A program made the translations under genes and the position numbers. A stretch of DNA of 64,000 bases from Allocoprococcus sp004560705. Its GTDB lineage: Bacteria > Bacillota > Clostridia > Lachnospirales > Lachnospiraceae. The notes under the pieces were generated by a model. It saw only the letters and a list, made by a program, of their open reading frames with translations. It was not told the origin of the DNA and did no database searches. Of this stretch, positions 18,000 to 25,697 are shown piece by piece (position 1 is the first letter of the stretch; the number at the start of each line of letters is the position of its first letter). The DNA lies in contig NZ_JBQHTK010000001.1 of NCBI RefSeq assembly GCF_052065755.1, positions 124,001-188,000 on the forward strand. The letters are read 5' to 3'.

Positions 18000-18240
18000 A
18001 TTCTCCAAGCCCTCGGCGTTTGAGAGCGAAATACACCCCTCGCACAAATCTTCGATTTGTACTCTGGGTATTTCGCCCTTGCAGGGGGCACTGTATCACA
18101 GCTTCGGACAAAGCACCGCCGCTATGATACAGAAGAAAACAGCCCGCTGTTTTCTTCGCTGTCCGTCTGCTTACGCCGCCGAAACAGCGGCAACCGATTT
18201 CTCGGTTGCAAAAAGAGTATGCCCGTCACGGGAGGAAGGA
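18000..18240 (+). other. Candidate origin of transfer (oriT)
   Basis: The stretch between the excisionase and relaxase genes holds several perfect or near-perfect hairpins: GCGAAATAC/GTATTTCGC enclosing ACAAATC-TTC-GATTTGT, GAAGAAAACAGC/GCTGTTTTCTTC, and CAACCGA/TCGGTTG. No protein is encoded on a convincing frame. Placement just before a MobA/MobL relaxase is where oriT lies in related elements. The nick site cannot be identified by eye. Confidence 0.5.
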
Positions 18241-18244
18241 GTAT

Positions 18245-19681
18245 ATGGCAAGACACAGTTTTATACAGATGTCGAAGCTACCCAATGTCAAGGGAAGAAT
18301 ATCCTATATCACAAGCCACGCAAGGCAGGAAAACCTTTATGCCACCTACCGCACCGCCAACAATGAATTTTGGAGTAATCTCGCAAGGGAAAGCCAGCAG
18401 GAATTTAAGCGAAGCGGTACAGAGGGGAAATGTATCGAAGCAAGGGAATTGATTATCGCCTTGCCCGAAATTTATACGAGATACGAGCCGCAGGAAGTCC
18501 TTGAAGATTTTACGGAGGAGTTCCACAGGCGGTATGGTGTGGAGTGCGTGTCAGCCCTCCACCATAACAAACGCAAGACCAATTATCATATCCATCTTAT
18601 CTTCAGCGAAAGAAAACTGTTTCCTGAGCCTGACATCAAGATAGCCACACGCAGCGTTTTCTATGATGAAACAGGCAAAAGGGTACGCACTAAAAAAGAA
18701 ATTACAGGGGAGGACGGACAGATACGAAAAGGCTGCACCGTCATTAAAAAGGGTGAGGTTTACGAAAGCCACCTCTTTACCGTGAAAGATGATAAATTCA
18801 AAAGCGAGCCTTTTCTTCGGGAGGTAAAAGAGATTTACACCGACCTTATCAATCGGCATATCTCCGATCCCGAACAGCGGTTAAAGGTATTTGATAAGAA
18901 CAGCGTTTATCTTCCCACCAAGAAAATCGGCAAGAACAATCCCAAAGCCGACGAGATTGAAGCGGACAACATCGCAAGGCAGGAATGGAACAGAACGGCG
19001 GATATGGCACTCATATCGGGTATTTCCGAAGCAAAGATTTTAGAGGTCAAACAGACCGAGATACACGAAAAAGCAAGCCAATCTATCAAAAGCAAAGGCT
19101 GGCTGCCTAATCTGTTCCGTGGGATTGTAGCAAAGGCAAAAGATTTTCTGCAAAAACTTATTCGGGAAAAAGATATGCCGCCCAAGCCTACGCTTGATAT
19201 TGATATGGCAGAGTTCCGCCATATGCGAAACCTGATGATAAAGGTACAGGATAAGGCGGTAAAAATCAAAAACTTGCGAGATAAAGTTCTGCCACAGTTG
19301 AAACAGCAGCTTGCCGATACAAAGGGGCTTTTCAAAGGTAAAGAACGAAAAGCGTTGGAGGTAAAAATCAAAGAAACCGAAACGGAGATTGCCGACAGGC
19401 TGGATAAAATCCCCGATACACTCAAAGCGGACGGTTATCCTGATGTGCAAGTTTTTATGCGTACTTTCCGAGAAATGGAAAGCGTTGTAGAACAGTACAA
19501 CCATGACCTTGCCGAGTGGGAATACCAAGTCAGCAGGAAGCCGACAGCCACCTCTAAAGAACAACACAAACCGCCCGAAAAGCAGAGCGTGCTAAAACAT
19601 CTGCGTGAGATACAGGAACGCAACAAACAAAAACCACCGCAAAGACAGCGTAAGAAATCCATTGACAGAGATAGCCGATAG
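18245..19681 (+). CDS. mobA: MobA/MobL-family relaxase
   Basis: A 478-residue relaxase that would nick oriT and lead the strand into a recipient. The N-terminal MobA/MobL domain (1-250) has RHSFIQMSKLPNVKGRISYITS, the ELIIALP strand and the metal-binding histidines His106, His107, His115 and His117 (HHNKRKTNYHIHLIF). Tyr21, in the N-terminal strand, could be the nicking tyrosine. The C-terminal half is a long lysine-rich coiled coil (about 330-478). GGAAGGAG precedes the ATG at 18245. There is no mating-pair formation gene nearby, so the element relies on a helper. Confidence 0.88.
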   Translation: MARHSFIQMSKLPNVKGRISYITSHARQENLYATYRTANNEFWSNLARESQQEFKRSGTEGKCIEARELIIALPEIYTRYEPQEVLEDFTEEFHRRYGVECVSALHHNKRKTNYHIHLIFSERKLFPEPDIKIATRSVFYDETGKRVRTKKEITGEDGQIRKGCTVIKKGEVYESHLFTVKDDKFKSEPFLREVKEIYTDLINRHISDPEQRLKVFDKNSVYLPTKKIGKNNPKADEIEADNIARQEWNRTADMALISGISEAKILEVKQTEIHEKASQSIKSKGWLPNLFRGIVAKAKDFLQKLIREKDMPPKPTLDIDMAEFRHMRNLMIKVQDKAVKIKNLRDKVLPQLKQQLADTKGLFKGKERKALEVKIKETETEIADRLDKIPDTLKADGYPDVQVFMRTFREMESVVEQYNHDLAEWEYQVSRKPTATSKEQHKPPEKQSVLKHLREIQERNKQKPPQRQRKKSIDRDSR

Positions 19682-19685
19682 GCAT

Positions 19686-19721
19686 GAAAAACACCGCCCA
19701 GCGTGTGACCGCTGGCGGTGT
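19686..19721 (-). terminator. Terminator between the relaxase and TraX genes
   Basis: ACACCGCCcAGCG pairs with CGCTgGCGGTGT (19691-19721). On the minus strand the stem is followed by TTTTT, so it ends TraX transcription; it may also work for the relaxase. Confidence 0.7.
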
Positions 19722-19759
19722 CTTACATAACATCTTATCCGTTTCCTTACAACCTGAAC

Positions 19760-20626
19760 TTAAAAAATGTATGTACTAATTCCCCATAAAATACAAATAT
19801 GTAAAATATAGAAAATATAAAAGAATTTTTTCATACCCATTCCTTTTTCCCCATTATAATAGAGCAAAACTGGTAATGCAAAAATTTGCATCCACTGATA
19901 GTTATCCAATAATGGTGAGCCACCATTATAAATAGGAGCAAAAGCTTCAAAATATCCCATTAATGCTAGTTCAATGAATTCACTAATTACATCTCCGATT
20001 ATAGGAATATTTTGAATATAACTTAGTGCTATTGGAATGTATGCTTTCAAACTAAACAATGCAAATATTCCACAAAACACTGAATACAAAATCGTAATTC
20101 TTTTTTTATTATTATATGCATAATAAAATAATAATCCTTCTATTAATGCAAAAAGTCCGCTTTCACTAAACATATATGAACCCAACAATGCTGGTATTAA
20201 CTTCATTGTAATCAGGTTCTCATCGTAAAAATAACACATTGATAATATAATCAAAAAACTTAGAATTTGCCATGTAATATATAGTATAATTCTTCGTTTA
20301 ATATTTGTTTTTTCAATGATAATTTTCAAAAAAAATGCTGTACAGAATAATGGTAAAAAATAGTTATTACTTACCCCTGTAAAGGTCTGAATCACAGCCA
20401 TAATCACACTGGCTGTATATAACCGAATGAGATATTTTTTTCTGTTTTTTGTATATTTAATTCCTTCTACCATACAAAAAACAAAAATAGGAGCCGAAAT
20501 TCTACCTATCCATCGAAACCATATCGGCATATATGGTATAAATTCAGCAACATGGTCAAATACCATACATATGAGTGCTATCCATTTTAAACAAGTTGTA
20601 CTTATGCCATTGTTTTGTAATTTCAT
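19760..20626 (-). CDS. TraX-family membrane protein
   Basis: A 288-residue protein with about eight membrane helices and the TraX-family start (GISTTCLKWIALICMVFDHVAEFI), where the conserved Asp-His pair follows the first helix. F-plasmid TraX acetylates pilin; in Firmicutes the substrate is unknown and could be a surface polymer. The ATG at 20626 has GGAAG nearby and starts the family domain. The gene is visibly more AT-rich than the integrase and relaxase genes, suggesting it joined the element separately as cargo. Confidence 0.8.
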   Translation of the reverse strand: MKLQNNGISTTCLKWIALICMVFDHVAEFIPYMPIWFRWIGRISAPIFVFCMVEGIKYTKNRKKYLIRLYTASVIMAVIQTFTGVSNNYFLPLFCTAFFLKIIIEKTNIKRRIILYITWQILSFLIILSMCYFYDENLITMKLIPALLGSYMFSESGLFALIEGLLFYYAYNNKKRITILYSVFCGIFALFSLKAYIPIALSYIQNIPIIGDVISEFIELALMGYFEAFAPIYNGGSPLLDNYQWMQIFALPVLLYYNGEKGMGMKKFFYIFYILHICILWGISTYIF

Positions 20627-20805
20627 AATACTTCCTTTTTCTTTCAAATAATGTCTTTTGAAATTGTAATTTACAACTGTATTAAAAGTATACCACAAAG
20701 GCGTGAAGATTTCTATGCTGGTATTCACTTCCCACAAGACAAACTAGCGTATGGATGTAACGCTACTGTTAATGATAAGCCTCATTTTATTGATACCACA
20801 AGTGC

Positions 20806-20845
20806 AAAATACAGTAGGTAAGAGGTTTCCCTACCCACTGTATTT
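20806..20845 (-). terminator. Terminator after tnpV
   Basis: AAAATACAGT pairs with ACTGTATTTT around a second inner stem (GGTAa/tTACC), 20 bases past the tnpV stop. Confidence 0.6.
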
Positions 20846-20866
20846 TAGTATAATAAAGCGTTACAC

Positions 20867-21250
20867 TTATTTGTTGTAAATAAATTCACTACACACAATT
20901 TCTCTCGCCCTTGCTTGTATCTCGTTCATTCTTCCAATCCACAACATCGGGTTTTCTGCTTTGAGTTGTTCGGTCACACCCTCCGTATCAGCCATTTGTT
21001 CAACCAATCGAAACATCATTTCTGTTGCCTGTTCGTCAATGTCAGAAAGGTAACTGTTCAACTTGCCGCTTGTGAGAAGCGTTGTGTAAACCGCCCGTTT
21101 ATGTTCCTGTAAATAGCGTTTGTGTCGCTGTCCCCATAAGCCGATAGGCTTGCGTTCTTTTTCGGTTGGTAAAGTAAGGCAAGGAATATAATAATCTCCC
21201 TGCAACTCATACCATAAGCCATTGCTTTTATCATAAATGTATTTTTCCAT
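20867..21250 (-). CDS. tnpV: TnpV-like transposon-encoded protein
   Basis: A 127-residue protein of the TnpV family, known from Tn4451/Tn4453-like elements of clostridia. Matching features are the start YIYDKSNGLWYELQGDYYIPCL, the GLWGQRHKRYLQEH motif and the C-terminal helix MNEIQARAREIV. Its function is not established. GGAGG lies eight bases before the ATG at 21250; a longer in-frame start lacks a site. It is the last gene before the right end of the element. Confidence 0.85.
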   Translation of the reverse strand: MEKYIYDKSNGLWYELQGDYYIPCLTLPTEKERKPIGLWGQRHKRYLQEHKRAVYTTLLTSGKLNSYLSDIDEQATEMMFRLVEQMADTEGVTEQLKAENPMLWIGRMNEIQARAREIVCSEFIYNK

Positions 21251-21422
21251 TGTGTTATCCTCCAAAATAATCTATTCGCACATACATCACAGTTTCCCGA
21301 TTGCCACACGCTGTTATATCTTGTTATGAGATTTTCTTGCCCTTGAATTTGCCCTTATAAGCAATCAGGGAAAGAGTAAACTTGTGTGAAATCATATAAA
21401 GGGATAAGGCGAACACATTGCG

Positions 21423-21444
21423 ATAAATCCTTTATTTTCAAGGC
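21423..21444 (+). repeat. Right terminal direct repeat of the element
   Basis: Direct copy of 15431-15452 with two mismatches. The stretch 21266-21517 has no gene; it contains this repeat and TTTGCCCTTATAAGC at 21348-21362. Confidence 0.65.
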
Positions 21445-21517
21445 TTTTTGGGGATTTTATTGATAACCTATGGAGAGCAATAATCACTCATAATTTTATA
21501 GTTTTCAAATTGAAATT

Positions 21518-22267
21518 TGTTTTATTGCAGGAATGGGCGCAGGACTGGGAACCGGATTTGCCGGAATGAGTGCAGCCGCTGTCATAAGTCCCATGCTGAT
21601 TACATTTCTGGGCATGCCTGCATATGATGCAGTTGGAATCGCACTGGCAAGTGACGTCCTTGCCAGTGCTGTCAGTGCTTATACTTACGGCAAAAATAAG
21701 AATCTGGATATCAAAAACGGTCTTGTCATGATGATCACCGTCCTGATCTTCACGTTCGTTGGAAGCTTTGTGGCAAGTAAAGTCCCAAATTCAACCATGG
21801 GAAGCTTTTCCACATGTATGACACTTCTGGTCGGCATCAAATTTATCGTGAAGCCGGTTATGACAACCAAAGAAAAAATGGCATCTGTCAGTCCGAAAAA
21901 ACGATTTGTTCAATCGGTATTAAGTGGTATGATCGTAGGCTTTATCTGCGGTTTCATCGGCGCCGGCGGCGGAATGATGATGCTTCTGATCCTGACCAGT
22001 GTTCTGGGTTACGAGCTAAAAACCGCTGTTGGTACCAGCGTATTTATTATGACCTTTACAGCATTAACCGGAGCGGGAAGTCACTTTATGATCGGCGGTA
22101 TGCCGGAAATGCTCCCTCTGATCCTCTGTATTCTCTCAACACTGTTATGGGCACGCATTGCTGCCAAATTTGCAAACAAGGCAAGTGCAGCAACACTCAA
22201 TCGTTCTACCGGAATTGTACTTACCATCTTGGGCGGTGCAATATTCCTTGTCAATATTGTCAGCTAA
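21518..22267 (+). pseudogene. TauE/SafE-family sulfite/anion exporter, 5' end displaced
   Basis: About 248 codons of a TauE/SafE membrane transporter: GMGAGLGTGFAGMSAAAVISPML, a second repeat GFICGFIGAGGGMMMLLILTSVLGYELKTAVGTSVF, and seven to eight helices. These proteins export sulfite or organosulfur anions. The natural beginning, with promoter and ribosome-binding site, lies left of the mobile element at 15293-15424. The ATG at 21533 has no ribosome-binding site, so the gene is probably silent until the element excises. The rest of the reading frame is intact. Confidence 0.8.
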
Positions 22268-22268
22268 A

Positions 22269-22299
22269 AATAATGGGATACCACCGGTATCCCATTATT
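22269..22299. terminator. Bidirectional terminator between tauE and glgA
   Basis: A perfect 14-bp stem (AATAATGGGATACC / GGTATCCCATTATT) with a three-base loop, flanked by T-runs in both directions. It separates the two convergent genes. Confidence 0.85.
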
Positions 22300-22319
22300 T
22301 TTTATCAGAAATCACAATA

Positions 22320-24377
22320 CTATCTTGTCAATTCCAGATACAGCTCCTTATACTGTTTTGCTGAATTCTCCCATGAAAAGTTCTTGTCCATATCTCTCTG
22401 AACCATCTCATCCCAGCACCAGCGATTTGTAAAGAATAATGTCTTTGCTCTGTTAATAGCATCCAATAACAAGCCTGCATCATAACGGTCGAATGTAAAT
22501 CCGTTTCCTGTATTCGTAAACATGTTATATGGTTCAACAGTGTCCTTCAGTCCACCGGTCTCACGAACAATTGGAATTGTACCATAATGCATAGCAATTA
22601 ACTGGGTAAGTCCGCAAGGTTCAAACTGCGAAGGTACCAGTAAAGCATCTGCACCCGCATAAATTCTGTGAGCTCTTGTTTCATCATACATGATGTTGGA
22701 GCATACATTTCCCTTATATGCATTCTCATAATAACGGAAAGAATTCTCATATACATCATCTCCGGTACCAAGTACAACGAACTGGGTATGTTCATCCATA
22801 ACCTGACGAAGAATGGTATTGACAAGATCCAGTCCCTTCTGATCGGTCAATCTCGAAATCAGACCAATGACAAACTTATGGTCATCCTGAACAAGTCCCA
22901 GCTCTTCCTGCAGTTTCCGCTTGTTTTCCCTCTTCTTCTCTAATACATTCGTGATGTCATAGTTTGCATACAATCTGGAATCTGTGCTGGTGTTCCAGAT
23001 ATCATAATCGATACCGTTGACGATACCTCTCAATTTTCTCCAGTGATGTCTCAGATGCGCATCCAGTTTCTCTCCGTAGTATGCTGTCTGAATCTCACCG
23101 GCGTATGTATTGCTGACAGTTGTAATAATATTAGCGTAAGCCAGTCCTCCTTTTAACATATTCGCATCGTTGTAGTTTACTTTCAGTGCATCTTTGTTAA
23201 ATACGTAATCCGGAAGTCCTGACCAGTAGCGGATCGTCGGAATATTGTAAATACCCTGGAAACGCAGATTATGGATCGTTAAGATCGTCTTTGCAGTAGT
23301 CAGCTTTGTATTTTCGAATAAAGTTCTAAGATATACCGGAACCAGAGCTGCCTGCCAGTCGTGACAATGAATGATATCCGGAACCCAGTTCAGATAATTC
23401 AGTGCTGCAAGTGCTGCCTTGGCGAAATAGCAGTATTTCGGAATATCATCAATCAGATTCGTATATGGATTTCCACTGCTGAAAAATTCTTCATTATCAA
23501 TAAAATCATACACAACTCCATCCCATACATATTCCATAATACCTACATAATAGGATCTGCCGTCTGCACACAGATTCATCTGGAAGGATCCTTTGTATAC
23601 CATCTTCTCCTGATATTTCTGCGGTATACATTTGTAACGTGGGATAATTACCTTCACATCACAATTCTGTTTAACTAATGCCTTCGGGAGCGCGTACATA
23701 ACATCACCCAAACCTCCGGTCTTCACGAATGGATAGCATTCTGAACCGATAAATGCGATACTTCTTCTTGGACTCATATATACCTCCTGTTTCGGTTCTT
23801 CTTTTACCTCTTCTGCCGGTGCTTCTTTGGTTTCCTCTGCCGGTGCTTCTTCTGTTGCCGGTTCTTCTTTGGTTTCTTCCACCGGTGCTTCTTCTGCTGC
23901 CGGTTCTTCTTTGGTTTCTTCCACCGGTGCTTCTTCTGCTGCCGGTTCTTCTTTGGTTTCTTCCACCGGTGCTTCTTCTACTACCGGTTCTTCTTTTACT
24001 TCTACTACCGCTTCCGCCTTAACTTCTTCCGGTTTCTCTTCTTTTACTTCCTCTGCCTTTGGCTCTTCAGCTTTCACTTCTTCCGCCTCTTTTTCTGCAG
24101 GTTTTGCTTTTTTTCTGGTAGTTTTTCTTGTCGTTGTTTTCTTTATCGCAGTCGTTTTCTTTGCTGCTGCCCTCTTCGTAGTTTTCTTTTCTTCAGGTGC
24201 TTCCGCCTTTACTGCATCTGCCCCTTCCGGTTTCTCAGTTTCCTTAGCAATCTCTTCTTTCACGATTTCTTCTCCCGGCTCCGTTGTCAAAGAAGCTTCA
24301 ACCGTTGCCTTTTTGGCAGTCCTTTTTGCCGGTGTACTTTTCTTTACTGTAGTTTTGGTAGTTTGTTTTCTTGCCAT
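22320..24377 (-). CDS. glgA: Glycogen synthase with 200-residue charged N-terminal extension
   Basis: The catalytic part (from about residue 205) is a GT5 ADP-glucose glycogen synthase: FIGSECYPFVKTGGLGDV with the nucleotide-sugar KxGGL motif, HCHDWQAAL, NGIDYDIWN, GLISRLTDQKGLDL and the E-x7-E motif in EPCGLTQLIAMHYGT. Before it stand 200 residues not found in ordinary GlgA (about 478 aa). Residues 1-95 are Lys/Thr/Ala-rich like histone H1 tails (TTKTTVKKSTPAKRTAKK, KKTTTRKTTRKK). Residues 96-198 are Glu/Pro/Ala-rich with 14-residue repeats of EEAPVEETKEEPAA. The ATG at 24377 has GGAGAGG upstream. A second in-frame ATG at 23777 (MSPRRSIAFIGSE) has a perfect AGGAGG five bases before it, so a normal-length 485-residue form may also be made. 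Confidence 0.9.
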   Translation of the reverse strand: MARKQTTKTTVKKSTPAKRTAKKATVEASLTTEPGEEIVKEEIAKETEKPEGADAVKAEAPEEKKTTKRAAAKKTTAIKKTTTRKTTRKKAKPAEKEAEEVKAEEPKAEEVKEEKPEEVKAEAVVEVKEEPVVEEAPVEETKEEPAAEEAPVEETKEEPAAEEAPVEETKEEPATEEAPAEETKEAPAEEVKEEPKQEVYMSPRRSIAFIGSECYPFVKTGGLGDVMYALPKALVKQNCDVKVIIPRYKCIPQKYQEKMVYKGSFQMNLCADGRSYYVGIMEYVWDGVVYDFIDNEEFFSSGNPYTNLIDDIPKYCYFAKAALAALNYLNWVPDIIHCHDWQAALVPVYLRTLFENTKLTTAKTILTIHNLRFQGIYNIPTIRYWSGLPDYVFNKDALKVNYNDANMLKGGLAYANIITTVSNTYAGEIQTAYYGEKLDAHLRHHWRKLRGIVNGIDYDIWNTSTDSRLYANYDITNVLEKKRENKRKLQEELGLVQDDHKFVIGLISRLTDQKGLDLVNTILRQVMDEHTQFVVLGTGDDVYENSFRYYENAYKGNVCSNIMYDETRAHRIYAGADALLVPSQFEPCGLTQLIAMHYGTIPIVRETGGLKDTVEPYNMFTNTGNGFTFDRYDAGLLLDAINRAKTLFFTNRWCWDEMVQRDMDKNFSWENSAKQYKELYLELTR
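23777..23788 (-). promoter_or_regulatory. Internal ribosome-binding site and start within glgA
   Basis: AGGAGG (23788-23783), five bases, then ATG (23777-23775), in frame with the long reading frame and exactly at the start of the conserved GT5 domain. Confidence 0.7.
23808..23978 (-). repeat. 42-bp tandem coding repeats in glgA
   Basis: About four units of 42 bp, each encoding a 14-residue block related to EEAPVEETKEEPAA. Units are nearly identical in DNA, so copy number is likely to vary between strains. Confidence 0.8.
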
Positions 24378-24556
24378 TTTATACCTCTCCATAAAAAATC
24401 CTAATTGTTCACTGTTTGTAATATTTAGAATCTTATATTATTATAGCACACAAATCCAAAAATGGGTAAATTTCGTATTCTTTTTATAAAGTAACTTTCA
24501 AATACACCTCGACGTACTTACCGCGTGGCAGGAGTCTTATCTTCTTTCAAAATAAC

Positions 24557-24944
24557 TCAGTCCAATTCCACCAGTATCGCCCGGCAAGGTGCCCCATCTC
24601 CGCCTCCCAGATTGATCGGTGTCGCATTCAGGAAATAGCATCCTTCGGGAACCCTATCCAGACAGATTCCTTCCAGCAACACAATTTCCGCTCCCAGAAG
24701 TGTGTTCTGTTACATAGGCATTTCCGATAAATTTTTCCAGTTTTACCTGGTTGATTGTTCCTCCTTTCTGGAAAAAATGATATGGAGCATCCACATGTGT
24801 TCCGTTGTGGACACACATTCGAAATGCCGATAAATTGCATGGCGAATCCTTTGCTATCACGGATAAGATCTCTTTTTCAGGAGCCGAATCTCCGGGAAAT
24901 ACATTGCATCCGAACACTTCCTGCGAAATATCATATATTCTCAT
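24557..24944 (-). pseudogene. Cyclase-family (kynurenine formamidase-like) gene with internal deletion
   Basis: The N-terminus (MRIYDISQEVFGCNVFPGD, then FRMCVHNGTHVDAPYHFF with the metal-binding HxGTHxDxPxH motif) belongs to the metal-dependent cyclase family (PF04199), which hydrolyses amides such as N-formylkynurenine. After about residue 85 (GNAYVTE) the frame is lost, and a different frame resumes the natural C-terminus: AEIVLLEGICLDRVPEGCYF, then INLGGGDGAPCRAILVELD and a stop at 24557. About 90-100 central residues are missing. The start at 24944 has GGAGGGAG upstream. Not functional. Confidence 0.82.
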
Positions 24945-25162
24945 CTCTTCTCCCTCCATTAACCTATTTTATCCAGTATATCACTTTTTTGAAAACAATA
25001 TTGTCAATCATCAATTATTTTCCCTTATAATAAAAAACCAGACGTTACAATTTTGTTCATCCTGCCAATTGTACCGTCCGGTTATTCACATTATTTGTTT
25101 CTTCCAGGTTCGATCTCCGTTCCACCAACGATTTCGCTGTAACTTAACAGTACCCTGACATT

Positions 25163-25681
25163 TTATTCTTCCCGAACCGGATTCGATACGCTGACTTTAT
25201 GATCATACCATTTTCCTTTCGTTCCAATCAGCGCAAGGTCAAATTCTTCATCCAACGCCGGAACCGGAACATCAAATCCATTCACTTCTTCCGTCGTTCC
25301 ATCACTATAGGTAACCGTATCTTCGGTAGGAATCAGAAGCTCCGCTCCTTCTTTCACGGCAGCCTCTGCAAGTCCCGGATAGAGATTGACAATATTTTTC
25401 GATGTAAGTGAAATGTGAATCGTCATCTGACCATCCTTAACCGTCAGAGTTCCTTTTCCGTCACAGGCTTCATTTACATGAAACATGCTGCTGTCAGTTT
25501 GGAATTCTGCACTGTAAATTCCGTCTTCCAGTTCAGCCTCCCCGGCTTCTTCACTCTGAGCTGTATCTTCCGTAAGTGTCTCGGTATCTGTCTTTGCAGC
25601 TTCTTCTTTCTTTCCACATCCGAGCATCAACGCGGATGCCAGTATTGCCATTCCAAGCATGGCTGCTATTTTCTTCTTCAT
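25163..25681 (-). CDS. Small lipoprotein in the B12-riboswitch operon
   Basis: A 172-residue lipoprotein with signal peptide and lipobox LMLGC, an acidic linker, then one beta-rich domain (DGIYSAEFQTDSSMFHVNEACDGKGTLTV ... GKWYDHKVSVSNP). The domain has a Tyr/Phe/His/Met-rich face that could hold a metal or tetrapyrrole, but I cannot name a family with certainty; a distant likeness to NEAT-type heme-binding folds is only suggestive. It is 17 bases downstream of the CbiK-like gene and so shares the cobalamin riboswitch. GGGAGG precedes the ATG at 25681. A role in cobalt, corrinoid or heme-precursor handling at the cell surface is inferred from context. Confidence 0.7.
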   Translation of the reverse strand: MKKKIAAMLGMAILASALMLGCGKKEEAAKTDTETLTEDTAQSEEAGEAELEDGIYSAEFQTDSSMFHVNEACDGKGTLTVKDGQMTIHISLTSKNIVNLYPGLAEAAVKEGAELLIPTEDTVTYSDGTTEEVNGFDVPVPALDEEFDLALIGTKGKWYDHKVSVSNPVREE

Positions 25682-25697
25682 ACTTCTGATCCTCCCA

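Larger units (their letters stand above)
15425..21517. mobile_element. Integrative mobilizable element (about 6.1 kb)
   Basis: A compact module with a Tn916-like tyrosine integrase, Xre repressor, excisionase, MobA/MobL relaxase with a hairpin-rich oriT candidate, TraX and TnpV. There are no type IV secretion genes, so it needs a helper for transfer. Both ends carry the same pair of direct repeats: a 22-bp imperfect repeat with two mismatches (15431-15452 and 21423-21444, sharing TATTTTCAAGGC) and TTTGCCCTTATRAGC (15497-15511 and 21348-21362). I read these as integrase arm-binding sites near the two ends. Exact ends are uncertain by a few tens of bases. It interrupts a tauE-type gene. Confidence 0.8.

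Noticed and set aside
15428..21444. A full conjugative transposon like Tn916
   Set aside because: Only integration and mobilization genes are present; no secretion-channel or coupling-protein genes, and the size is about 6 kb.
23808..23978. Evenly spaced repeats that look like a CRISPR-type array
   Set aside because: Units of 42 bp are directly abutting without unique spacers and keep the reading frame of glgA; they are coding tandem repeats.
23753..24489. Long Ser/Thr/Leu-rich frames on the plus strand opposite the glgA extension
   Set aside because: They are the antisense of the repetitive Glu/Ala/Pro codons; no ribosome-binding site and extreme composition. The minus-strand frame runs into a conserved GT5 domain.
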